A stretch of 8,327 nucleotides of DNA, from contig JAOZNZ010000078.1 of assembly GCA_029933535.1 (NCBI GenBank), forward strand, positions 1,902 through 10,228, given 5' to 3'. The notes below the pieces were generated by a model. That model saw only the letters and a list, made by a program, of their open reading frames with translations, searched no databases and had not been told where the DNA came from. Positions within the stretch are counted from its first letter, which is position 1. Every line of letters starts with the position of its first letter. Source of the stretch: a bacterium (lineage in GTDB: Bacteria > Auribacterota > UBA3054 > B51-G9). This document shows, piece after piece, positions 1 through 5,927 of this stretch. Both the position numbers and the translations under genes were made by a program.

Positions 1-126
1 TGCCGCAGGCTACGTTGAAATATCCTGTCGGGATATTTGACAAAACGAACAATAATAAAATCCTACGGCGATGCCGCAGGCTACGTTGAAATATCCTGTC
101 GGGATATTTGACAAAACGAACAATAA
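1..126. repeat. 71-bp-period tandem repeat with two hairpins per unit
   Basis: A 55-bp stretch at 1-55 recurs without mismatch at 72-126, a period of 71 bp. Each copy holds a hairpin with arms AAATATCC and GGATATTT around the loop TGTCG (18-38 and 89-109). Between the copies, 62-80 forms a second stem, CCTACGGC against GCCGCAGG, with one mismatch and a 3-nt loop. The first copy is cut by the window edge, so more units may lie to the left. The second copy ends 2 nt before the proB ATG at 129, so the repeat forms the proB leader and would be transcribed as structured RNA. Two 55-bp repeats with a 16-bp spacer do not fit a CRISPR array. The function is unknown. Confidence 0.85.
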
Positions 127-128
127 CA

Positions 129-932
129 ATGAATAAAAACAGAAAAAAAAGTTTGGAAAAAGTTAAACGGATCGTTGTAAAAGTGGGAACTAATGTTCTC
201 ACAAAAAATAACGGTGATGTGAATATGAAATGGATGAACAATTTTGCAAAACAAATTTGTTCACTGATGAAAAAAAATAAAGAAATAATTGTCGTGACTT
301 CAGGCTCAATCGGTGCAGGATGTTATTTACTCGGAATGAAAAAAAGACCGGGAGATCTTATCGGAAAACAGGCAATTGCATCCGTTGGGCAAACACGTCT
401 GATGCGTGCTTACAAAGATGCTTTCCGCCGTGCCGGTGCGCCTGTAGGTCAGATATTATTAACTTATGACGATCTTGACAGCCGTCTCCGCTCGAAAAAC
501 GCCACGAATACTATTAATGCTCTTTTGAAAATGAAAGTTGTTCCTATCATTAACGAAAATGATACAGTCGCAGTTGAAGAAATAAAGTTTGGTGAAAATG
601 ATTATCTTAGCGCGTTGGTTTCGGAATTCATAAACGCCGATTTGCTTATCTTACTGACTGATGTTGACGGAGTTTATAACAACCCGCCTGATTCAGAACT
701 CGATTCAAAAGTTATTTCATCCGTTTGTAAAAAAGATTGGGCAAAATTGGAACTAGGAATTTCTAAATTAACCGGCGAAAAAGGTTCGGGTGGAATGATT
801 ACTAAAGTACAGGCCGCACGATCGGCAGTTAATCATGGCGGTATAGCAGTAATTGCGAATGGGAAAATTGAGAATGTACTTCAGAAAGTAATTGCCGGAG
901 ATGAATCGGGCACGCTTTTCACGGAAGAGTAG
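129..932 (+). CDS. proB: glutamate 5-kinase, short form without PUA domain
   Basis: The enzyme phosphorylates L-glutamate to gamma-glutamyl phosphate, the first step of proline synthesis, in the cytosol. From the ATG at 129 the protein has 267 residues and is a single amino-acid-kinase domain. KVGTNVL at 18-24 is the phosphate-binding start, TSGSIGAG at 57-64 the glycine loop, INENDTV at 141-147 and FGENDYLSAL at 154-163 the glutamate and dimer region, LTDVDGVY at 176-183 and GSGGMITK at 219-226 the nucleotide site. The C-terminal PUA domain of the longer E. coli-type enzyme is absent, as is common in this lineage. An in-frame TTG at 108 would add seven residues but lies in the repeat hairpin, so ATG 129 is preferred. 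No Shine-Dalgarno sequence is evident. proA is not in the window. The next gene starts 42 nt downstream. Confidence 0.95.
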   Translation: MNKNRKKSLEKVKRIVVKVGTNVLTKNNGDVNMKWMNNFAKQICSLMKKNKEIIVVTSGSIGAGCYLLGMKKRPGDLIGKQAIASVGQTRLMRAYKDAFRRAGAPVGQILLTYDDLDSRLRSKNATNTINALLKMKVVPIINENDTVAVEEIKFGENDYLSALVSEFINADLLILLTDVDGVYNNPPDSELDSKVISSVCKKDWAKLELGISKLTGEKGSGGMITKVQAARSAVNHGGIAVIANGKIENVLQKVIAGDESGTLFTEE

Positions 933-974
933 AGTAATCAAATCAAGAGGGGATTTACAAAGCACAAATATTTT

Positions 975-1925
975 ATGACTGAAAACACATATAATTTTGA
1001 CGTTCCGGACGAAATTCCGATAACGCGGATTGATACTTTTATAGTAGAAAAAATTTCGGAAACATCGAAGATTTCAAGGTCACGTATTGCTGAACTGATC
1101 GATAAAGGATTTATAACCGTTGATAACGAAAAATGTCGACGCTCAACAAAGCTTCGCGGCGGTGAGAAAATTATTGTCAATATTCCCGCTCCGCCCACAC
1201 GGGAATTAGTTCCTGTAAAACTTGAACTTGATATTATTTTTCAAGACGAACATCTTGCCGTAATTAATAAACCGGCAGGATTAATTGTACATCCAAGCCC
1301 GACAACTTCTGAAACAACACTTGTTCACGCTCTGCTTTACGAATTTCCCGATATAGCTAATCTTAATGATGATGAACGACCGGGCATAGTTCATCGTCTT
1401 GATAAAGATACATCAGGATGTTTAATTATTGCTCGAACAGAGGAAGCGCGATTAAAACTTGTTGAGATGTTTTCCAAACGGGAAATCAAGAAAGAATATT
1501 ATGCATTAATTAAAAATGTTCCTCGTGAAACTAAATTTGAGATCAATAAAGATATTGGCAGGAGTTCTCACGACAGAAAAAAAATGACTGTTAATACAAG
1601 AAAAGGCAAAAACGCTCTGACACAGGTTACTTTAATTGAACAATTCGATACAATCGCAAGCGCACTTTCTGTAAATATTATCACGGGAAGAACACATCAG
1701 ATAAGAGTTCATCTTGCAGATATGGGATTACCGGTGATAGGGGATCAAACTTATGGAAACGCCACAAAAGTTCTCACGAAAAAAACCGGTGCGGAACGTC
1801 AAATGCTTCACGCCAGAAAGATTTCATTTTGTCATCCGATAACCGGAGAAAAACTTTCTTTCACAGCAAAAATCCCGGAGGATATTTCAAACGTCAGACG
1901 CTTTCTTGCGGAAAAAGAAGAATGA
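975..1925 (+). CDS. rluD: RluD/RluA-family 23S rRNA pseudouridine synthase
   Basis: The 316-residue protein isomerises uridine to pseudouridine in RNA, most likely in helix 69 of 23S rRNA if it is a true RluD. An S4 RNA-binding domain lies at about 18-70 (SRSRIAELIDKGFITVD). The catalytic domain follows, with NKPAGLIVHP at 98-107, the active-site motif HRLDKDTSG at 140-148 whose D143 is the expected nucleophile, and GRTHQIRVH at 238-246. Length and domain order match RluD. The gene lies 42 nt after proB on the same strand and is probably co-transcribed with it. A possible ribosome site AAGAGGGG at 944-951 is rather far from the ATG, about 23 nt. The paralogues RluA, RluC and RluD are hard to separate by sequence alone, so the exact target uridines are inferred. 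Confidence 0.92.
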   Translation: MTENTYNFDVPDEIPITRIDTFIVEKISETSKISRSRIAELIDKGFITVDNEKCRRSTKLRGGEKIIVNIPAPPTRELVPVKLELDIIFQDEHLAVINKPAGLIVHPSPTTSETTLVHALLYEFPDIANLNDDERPGIVHRLDKDTSGCLIIARTEEARLKLVEMFSKREIKKEYYALIKNVPRETKFEINKDIGRSSHDRKKMTVNTRKGKNALTQVTLIEQFDTIASALSVNIITGRTHQIRVHLADMGLPVIGDQTYGNATKVLTKKTGAERQMLHARKISFCHPITGEKLSFTAKIPEDISNVRRFLAEKEE

Positions 1926-2062
1926 TGATGGAAGTGATGGGTGATAGAAATAAATTGACCTAATTTCTAATTAACCTAATTGACCTAAAAAAACTCCAAA
2001 AACCAATATCCAAAATTTAATTTTTAGAATTCCACAATTTTAAATCTAAAATCTCACCTTCC
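1926..2062. other. convergent intergenic spacer with degenerate 9-bp repeats
   Basis: This AT-rich spacer lies between the 3' ends of rluD (+) and the sugar transferase gene (-). At 1953-1986 the word AATTGACCT occurs at 1953 and 1978, with a one-base variant at 1969 and a shortened AATTTCT between them. The remaining part is a run of A/T-rich words such as CCAAAAA and TCTAAAA. I see no GC-rich stem with a T-run that would make a convincing intrinsic terminator for rluD, and no ORF of note. Confidence 0.6.
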
Positions 2063-2127
2063 CACCATTAACTAATAACTAATAACTAATAACTAATAAC
2101 TGCTCGCGCTTGGAAGCGCGGCTTACT
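2063..2127 (-). repeat. stop-codon-abutting hairpin element, copy 1 (short hairpin)
   Basis: This 65-bp element overlaps the sugar transferase stop codon (2126-2128) by two bases. Read on the - strand it is a GC-rich hairpin, CGCGCT and AGCGCG around TCCA, extended by a GC/GC pair beyond a bulged A (2102-2122). It is followed by four copies of the heptamer GTTATTA (2070-2097 region) and then TTAATGG. Copy 2 at 4663-4727 has the same parts in the same order and the same position relative to a stop codon. It may act as a transcript 3'-end or mRNA-stabilising hairpin, but no U-tract follows, so a classical intrinsic terminator is not supported. Confidence 0.75.
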
Positions 2128-3550
2128 ACATTCCCTCACCACGAATTATCACCAGCAAAGTTTTAGATATGATTTTTATGTCGGATGTCAGTGACCAATT
2201 ATCTATATAATTCAGATCATAAGCAACCCACTGATCATTAGGGATTTTATTTCGTCCGCTTACCTGCCATAAACCTGTCATTCCCGGTTTCATTGAAAGT
2301 CTTCGTCTTTCCCACAGTTTGAATTTATTGACTTCTTCCGGTAAGGATGGTCGTGGTCCAACGAGGCTCATATCGCCTTTAAAAACATTCCACAATTGAG
2401 GTAATTCATCGATACTGAATCTTCTGATAAATTTACCTACAGTCGTAATTCTCGGATCATTTTTAATTTTAAATGCCCATCCGTTCATTTCATTATTTAC
2501 CTGAAGAATAGGTTTTTCATTAGCTGCATTCGCGAACATTGATCGGAATTTATAAAGAGTGAATTGTTTTCCGTTAATGCCGCAACGGAGCTGTTTATAA
2601 ATAACAGGTCCTTTTGATGAAAATTTTATAGCGAGAATAATTACGATGAATAATGGTGAAAGAATAAGAAGAAGAAATAAAGATGCAACTCGGTCAAAGA
2701 AAACCTTAAATGTCAAAGCTCCGAAATTCCCGGTTGTTGGATTGAGAGTTAACATGGGAATTCCAAAAAGATATTCAGTATTTATAGCGGAAATAACCGG
2801 TTTGTAAATGTCAAGCAATATCCTTGCTTTAATTCCAAGCTGCTCGCATATATTTATAAATTCAGGTAATTCGGAAAGTGAATCAGGTTTGACAGCGAAG
2901 ATGACTTCATCGATTTGTGACTGAGTAATATTATCGGTAAAATTTTCACTGCTGATAGAATTAATATCCAATTCATTATTAATTCTTAATCCCCATTCCT
3001 TGTACTGGTCAACGAGTTCTTCAGCTTTTTGGTTTTCGTTTGCTTCTGTTACGAGCAAAATATTGTGTGAATATTCCGGTTTTTTGTGAAGCACAACAAA
3101 AATCGCGCGAAGAATTTTATCCTTGAGAATTAGTAATCCGGTAGCCCAAAAGGCTGTACCTACAATAACAATACGCGCAATGAACTGCTGCTTAAAAACA
3201 AAGATTGCAGTCACAAGGAATATTCCGCAAAAAGCCGATGCCTTAATTACAGCCCAACGTCTGATTCCGGCATTCCTGAAGTCGTAAAGGTCGTAATAAC
3301 CCCACCGATTAAGCGCCATCGGCCATAACAGGGCACATGACGGGAATAACCATAAATATTCTCTAAAAATATGACTTTTTTCATAAGGAATTATTTCGGG
3401 AAACCATGCGGGAAGAACAGTCATAAAATCATAATAAAAATACGCAAGAAGTGAACGGGTATAATATGCTGCAACTAAAGCGAGCATTGCGAGCATCATG
3501 TCGATAAGCAAATTTAATCTCAGGAAAATATATTGACGTTCATGAACCAT
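2126..3550 (-). CDS. polyprenyl-phosphate sugar-1-phosphate transferase (exopolysaccharide priming enzyme)
   Basis: The 474-residue membrane protein belongs to the WbaP/WcaJ-type bacterial sugar transferase family. Such enzymes move a sugar-1-phosphate from a nucleotide sugar onto undecaprenyl phosphate and start exopolysaccharide or O-antigen repeat-unit synthesis. Hydrophobic segments lie at about 12-40, 66-80, 104-120, 125-142 and 288-308. A degenerate Rossmann-like cytosolic region occupies about 160-265 and lacks an obvious GxGxxG loop. The catalytic C-terminal domain is intact: GPVIYKQLRCGINGKQF at 314-330, YKFRSM at 333-338, SIDELPQLWNVFKGDMSLVG at 379-398 with the Asp-Glu pair, and PGMTGLWQVSGRN at 422-434. 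The ATG at 3550 lies 3 nt after the dacA stop, so translation is probably coupled. The sugar (glucose, galactose or an amino sugar) cannot be told from the sequence. Confidence 0.93.
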   Translation of the reverse strand: MVHERQYIFLRLNLLIDMMLAMLALVAAYYTRSLLAYFYYDFMTVLPAWFPEIIPYEKSHIFREYLWLFPSCALLWPMALNRWGYYDLYDFRNAGIRRWAVIKASAFCGIFLVTAIFVFKQQFIARIVIVGTAFWATGLLILKDKILRAIFVVLHKKPEYSHNILLVTEANENQKAEELVDQYKEWGLRINNELDINSISSENFTDNITQSQIDEVIFAVKPDSLSELPEFINICEQLGIKARILLDIYKPVISAINTEYLFGIPMLTLNPTTGNFGALTFKVFFDRVASLFLLLILSPLFIVIILAIKFSSKGPVIYKQLRCGINGKQFTLYKFRSMFANAANEKPILQVNNEMNGWAFKIKNDPRITTVGKFIRRFSIDELPQLWNVFKGDMSLVGPRPSLPEEVNKFKLWERRRLSMKPGMTGLWQVSGRNKIPNDQWVAYDLNYIDNWSLTSDIKIISKTLLVIIRGEGM

Positions 3551-3553
3551 ATT

Positions 3554-4336
3554 CTAAACTGAAATTTGTGCAAGGCGGTCGTTTAATGTGTTTATTGATG
3601 CATCTTCTTCCCACTTACCATCTTCAAAAATACTTATTTCACCTGTTTCCTCACTCACGCAAACAACAAGCGCATCGGTTTCTTCACTCATACCCAGCGC
3701 AGCCCGGTGGCGTGTTCCCATAATATAAGAGCGGGGAGTTGCCGATAGGGGGAAAATGCATGCCGCAGCGAGAATGCGCCCGCTTTCAACTATCACCCCT
3801 CCATCGTGAAGAGGAGATTTTGGATAAAAAATATTTTTTAGAAGAGGATTGCTTAGTTCCGCGTCAAGAATTACAGCAGATTGTGTGTAGGTACGCAGTC
3901 CAACTGAGCGCTCAATTGCTATAAGAGCTCCTGTATTAGTGGTTGCAAAATATTTTGCGGCATCAGCTATTGGTGATAGTGTTAATAATTTTGAACCGAG
4001 AACGTGGCGAACAAAAGTTTGTCTTCCAATTGCGATTAATGCACGTCTCAACTCAGGTATGAACATTACTATAAAACCGAAAAGAATAACATTCGCCACG
4101 CCTTTGAACACAAGATTGATTGTCTCAAAATTCAACCATTTTGCAAGACCGTACAGCGCGGCTAAAAGGAGAGCGCCGCGTAAAACCGCAACGGTACGCG
4201 TGCCGCGAATAAAGAGAATTATGTAATAAATAATTGTTGCCAGGATAATTATTTCCAGAAAGTTTTGAGGCTGATTCCATATTCTGGAAAGCAAAAAACT
4301 CAGCTGCAATTTGATATTTTCTAAAAAGGCGTTCAA
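3554..4336 (-). CDS. dacA: membrane diadenylate cyclase, CdaA/DacA type
   Basis: The 260-residue enzyme condenses two ATP molecules into the second messenger c-di-AMP at the inner face of the membrane. Three hydrophobic segments at about 27-43, 49-67 and 74-94 precede a DisA_N cyclase domain. Visible motifs are GALIAIER at 136-143, SPLHDGG at 174-180, GTRHRAALG at 207-215 and SEETGEIS at 228-235. The usual DGA motif reads DGG here, a conservative change. The start is a TTG at 4336; an in-frame TAA lies just upstream and no ATG is available near the N-terminus, so TTG is the best choice. Neither folP, often next to this gene in related phyla, nor cdaR and glmM, its Firmicutes partners, is adjacent. 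Instead the next gene, 3 nt downstream, is an exopolysaccharide priming transferase, suggesting shared expression. Confidence 0.94.
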   Translation of the reverse strand: MNAFLENIKLQLSFLLSRIWNQPQNFLEIIILATIIYYIILFIRGTRTVAVLRGALLLAALYGLAKWLNFETINLVFKGVANVILFGFIVMFIPELRRALIAIGRQTFVRHVLGSKLLTLSPIADAAKYFATTNTGALIAIERSVGLRTYTQSAVILDAELSNPLLKNIFYPKSPLHDGGVIVESGRILAAACIFPLSATPRSYIMGTRHRAALGMSEETDALVVCVSEETGEISIFEDGKWEEDASINTLNDRLAQISV

Positions 4337-4361
4337 TTTTCCATACTGTGTGTTTGGTTAG

Positions 4362-4392
4362 CAAAAATAATTTTATTTAGTGCGTGAACAAA
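4362..4392 (-). promoter_or_regulatory. candidate dacA promoter, Bacteroidota type
   Basis: On the - strand a TTTG box (4392-4389) is followed after 19 nt by TATTTTTG (4369-4362). This fits the TTTG / TAnnTTTG consensus known for Bacteroidota primary-sigma promoters. A weaker sigma70-like pair, TTGCCT (4397-4392) and TAAAAT (4375-4370) with a 16-nt spacer, overlaps it. Either would give a short dacA leader of a few dozen nucleotides or less. In AT-rich DNA such matches also arise by chance. Confidence 0.45.
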
Positions 4393-4459
4393 GGCAAAGG
4401 GATTTTGTTCAGGTACTATATTAATAATACCATTTTAAGCTTTTGTTTTCCACCCCTAA

Positions 4460-4516
4460 CCGGTCTTAATGAGACCGGATTCCGGTAAACCGGAAAAGTA
4501 TCCGGTAATACTTTTT
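4460..4516. repeat. three consecutive CCGG-containing hairpins
   Basis: Three back-to-back inverted repeats occupy 56 bp. Hairpin A has arms CCGGTCT (4460-4466) and AGACCGG (4472-4478). Hairpin B is TTCCGGT, AA, ACCGGAA (4480-4495). Hairpin C has arms AAAAGTAT (4494-4501) and ATACTTTT (4508-4515) around CCGGTA, and on the + strand runs into TTTTT. CCGG occurs five times, and TCCGGTAA is repeated directly at 4481 and 4501. The stems of B and C overlap by two bases, so they compete. Hairpin C resembles a weak bidirectional terminator but its stem is AT-rich. The purpose is unknown. Confidence 0.75.
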
Positions 4517-4583
4517 AATTTTGAACATGCGGTAGCGAGTTACTTCGTTAGAACTTTATACTTTAAACCTTAAACTTTAAACT

Positions 4584-4629
4584 CCCCTCCTTATTGAGGA
4601 GGGGTGCCCGAAGGGCGGGGTGGTTTTTT
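4584..4629 (+). repeat. GC-rich 40-bp dispersed element, copy 1, with T-run
   Basis: A perfect 8-bp stem CCCCTCCT and AGGAGGGG encloses TATTG (4584-4604). A small hairpin GCCC, GAA, GGGC (4606-4616), then GGGGTGG and six T (4624-4629) follow. In form this is a + strand terminator, but no + strand gene ends here. An inverted copy, 35 of 40 positions alike, lies at 5851-5890, on the other side of the uroporphyrinogen-decarboxylase-like gene. It is probably a dispersed repeat of the genome. Confidence 0.75.
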
Positions 4630-4630
4630 G

Positions 4631-4662
4631 AACTTTCCAACCTTCCAACCTTCGTACCTTCG
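4631..4662. repeat. octamer tandem tract AACCTTCC
   Basis: Four successive octamers, AACTTTCC, AACCTTCC, AACCTTCG and TACCTTCG, each differ from the next by one base. The tract runs directly into the CACC that begins the neighbouring hairpin element. Confidence 0.75.
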
Positions 4663-4727
4663 CACCATTAACTAATAACTGCTCGCGCTTGGAACCCAGC
4701 ATACGCGGGTCAAGAGCGCGGCTTACT
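4663..4727 (-). repeat. stop-codon-abutting hairpin element, copy 2 (extended hairpin)
   Basis: This is the same element as at 2063-2127, placed four bases beyond the stop codon of the uroporphyrinogen-decarboxylase-like gene (4732-4734). It has one full heptamer instead of four, and a 21-nt insertion at 4695-4715 within the hairpin. The insertion is itself foldable: on the + strand CGCGC, TTG, ACCC and GC pair with GC, GGGT, CAA and GCGCG, so the short hairpin of copy 1 becomes a long one rather than being broken. Both copies happen to be 65 bp. No U-tract follows, so a terminator role is unproven. Confidence 0.75.
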
Positions 4728-4731
4728 CCAC

Positions 4732-5799
4732 TCACTCATATGAGCCAAGCTCTTTCGCGTATTCAACTATATGTTTAAAATCCTCCAGACTTACGCTTGA
4801 AGGAACAGAATGATCGGAAGAAAAAATGTATCCGCCGTTTTCTTTTAACACAGGAATTACCCGTGCCATTTCTTCTTTTATTTCTGCCGGTTTATCCCAT
4901 AAAACAGCATTAATCCCTCCGTGCAAAACTAAATCATCACCAAAAGTTTTTTTTATATGAATCGGATTCATACCCGCTTTTACTTCAAGCGGATTTAGCG
5001 CGTCAACTTCTATTTCTATCAATTCCGGAATTATAGGATTTACATCGCCACAAGAGTGAAGATGAGCTTTGATTCCTTTTGCGTGCGCCCACTCAACCGC
5101 GCGTTTATGAAATGGTTTAAGCAGTTCACGATACATATCAACGGAAAAAAACTGTGTGCCTTTATATCCCATATCATCAGGCCATAAAATAGAATCAAAT
5201 TTATATCCTGCGTCCCAAATCATATCGAGAAGCGCGAGATTGACTTCTAATTCATGTGAAAACATATCCATACACCATTCCGGTTTTTCGATAAGCGCCA
5301 TGAGGAGCCTTTCCGTGCCGACAATCCAAGAATGAGTAACATCGAAACCAAAAAACAAATCTGCGACAATCCAACTCCCTTTTTCCCGCCAGCTTTTATA
5401 GTTTTTTTTAAGATGTTTCCAATCAATACGGTCTTCTGTCGGCGCCATCCTTTCTTTTGCTTTTGCCCAGGAATCAGGATCAACAATTGTAAAATCAATA
5501 AACTCGGGTGTGGATGCTGCGTGCCTCCAGTTTTTTAAAGTTGTGCCCCAGGGAGTTATTGAAAGTATATATTCATCGGTTTCTTCAATTATTTTTGATT
5601 CATAGCGCGGTGAGTTATCAGTTCCGATACGTATAACATGGTCAATATCGAAATAATCAACATAGTCCATATTTTTCGGTAGACCTTCGCTCTCCCATCT
5701 TTCAATAGTAGCGCCCCATGGATAATCAATTATCGGCACGCGATCGGCTTCTTTGTGTTCAAACATTCTTATGAATCGTTCTTTAGTAGTAAGTTTCAT
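4732..5799 (-). CDS. uroporphyrinogen-decarboxylase-family protein (putative methyltransferase-like)
   Basis: The 355-residue protein has the URO-D fold signature of the branch that includes corrinoid methyltransferases such as MtaA, rather than true haem-pathway HemE. The N-terminus MKLTTKERFIRMFEHKEADR followed by VP is typical of this branch. H248 and C250 in the HLHSCGD stretch (246-252) match the HxC zinc-binding pair of methylcobalamin:thiol methyltransferases. The usual third Cys ligand is missing: near the C-terminus the sequence is FSSDHSVPSS (326-335), where D329 or H330 might substitute. No corrinoid protein, MtaB-like partner or reactivase gene lies in the window, so the substrate is unknown. 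It sits 122 nt after asnB on the same strand and is bracketed by inverted copies of a GC-rich repeat. Confidence 0.85.
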   Translation of the reverse strand: MKLTTKERFIRMFEHKEADRVPIIDYPWGATIERWESEGLPKNMDYVDYFDIDHVIRIGTDNSPRYESKIIEETDEYILSITPWGTTLKNWRHAASTPEFIDFTIVDPDSWAKAKERMAPTEDRIDWKHLKKNYKSWREKGSWIVADLFFGFDVTHSWIVGTERLLMALIEKPEWCMDMFSHELEVNLALLDMIWDAGYKFDSILWPDDMGYKGTQFFSVDMYRELLKPFHKRAVEWAHAKGIKAHLHSCGDVNPIIPELIEIEVDALNPLEVKAGMNPIHIKKTFGDDLVLHGGINAVLWDKPAEIKEEMARVIPVLKENGGYIFSSDHSVPSSVSLEDFKHIVEYAKELGSYE

Positions 5800-5814
5800 T
5801 GTTAGTTGAAAATC

Positions 5815-5849
5815 GTTAATGGTTATTGGTTAATTGTTAATGGTTGAGA
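5815..5849 (+). repeat. GTTAWTR heptamer tract upstream of the URO-D-like gene
   Basis: Five heptamers in register, GTTAATG, GTTATTG, GTTAATT, GTTAATG and GTTGAGA, end next to the GC-rich element at 5851. The tract lies in the presumed leader of the - strand gene starting at 5799. The same heptamer family occurs at 2070-2101, 4670-4680 and 7816-7878. Confidence 0.75.
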
Positions 5850-5850
5850 A

Positions 5851-5890
5851 CCACCCCGCCCTTTGGGCACCCCACCTAAAACAGGAGGGG
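5851..5890 (-). repeat. GC-rich 40-bp dispersed element, copy 2 (inverted)
   Basis: Read on the - strand, this matches the element at 4584-4623 at 35 of 40 positions: CCCCTCCT, a 5-nt loop, AGGTGGGG (one T-T mismatch in the stem), then GCCC, AAA, GGGC and GGGGTGG. It lies just after the asnB stop in asnB orientation and could weaken read-through, but no T-run follows. With copy 1 it flanks the URO-D-like gene as an inverted pair. Confidence 0.75.
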
Positions 5891-5899
5891 AATTTAAAC

Positions 5900-5927
5900 G
5901 TCAAAGGTCAAAGGTCGAAGATCAAAC
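5900..5927. repeat. GTCAAAG heptamer tract overlapping the asnB stop
   Basis: Four heptamers, GTCAAAG twice, then GTCGAAG and ATCAAAC, run across the asnB stop codon (5922-5924). The last Val codon and stop of asnB therefore lie inside the final repeat unit. Confidence 0.7.

Larger units (their letters stand above)
4337..4731. other. 395-bp intergenic region: promoter, hairpin cluster and repeats
   Basis: This is the gap between dacA (5' end) and the uroporphyrinogen-decarboxylase-like gene (3' end), both on the - strand. It holds, left to right, a dacA promoter candidate, a CCGG hairpin cluster (4460-4516), a heptamer tract at 4553-4580 (ACTTTAT, ACTTTAA, ACCTTAA, ACTTTAA), a GC-rich 40-bp element with a T-run, an octamer tract at 4631-4662, and copy 2 of the stop-abutting hairpin element. 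No protein-coding ORF is supported here. Confidence 0.8.

Noticed and set aside
1..126. CRISPR-like direct repeats
   Set aside because: Only two 55-bp copies with a 16-bp, hairpin-forming spacer; unit length, spacer length and the missing cas genes do not fit.
108..128. TTG start extending proB by seven residues
   Set aside because: It lies inside a repeat hairpin, and the added residues have no family conservation; ATG 129 suffices.
768..1198. Two - strand reading frames over proB and rluD
   Set aside because: They overlap well-supported + strand genes, have no recognisable domains and look like composition shadows.
3739..4226. Two + strand reading frames over dacA
   Set aside because: Antisense to a clear diadenylate cyclase; no domain or plausible start signal.
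4125..4364. 79-codon - strand frame overlapping the dacA start
   Set aside because: It shares the strand with dacA but is out of frame, has a TTG start and no family resemblance, whereas the dacA frame carries all the motifs.
4584..4629. Intrinsic terminator of a + strand gene
   Set aside because: Stem and T-run look right, but no + strand gene precedes it for more than 2.5 kb, and an inverted copy without a T-run exists; kept as a dispersed repeat.
4362..4731. c-di-AMP (ydaO-type) riboswitch before dacA
   Set aside because: The hairpins do not show the conserved ydaO core, and the likely dacA leader is too short to hold one.
5247..5538. Frames on both strands within the URO-D-like gene
   Set aside because: Shadows of a continuous 355-codon gene with conserved family sequence.
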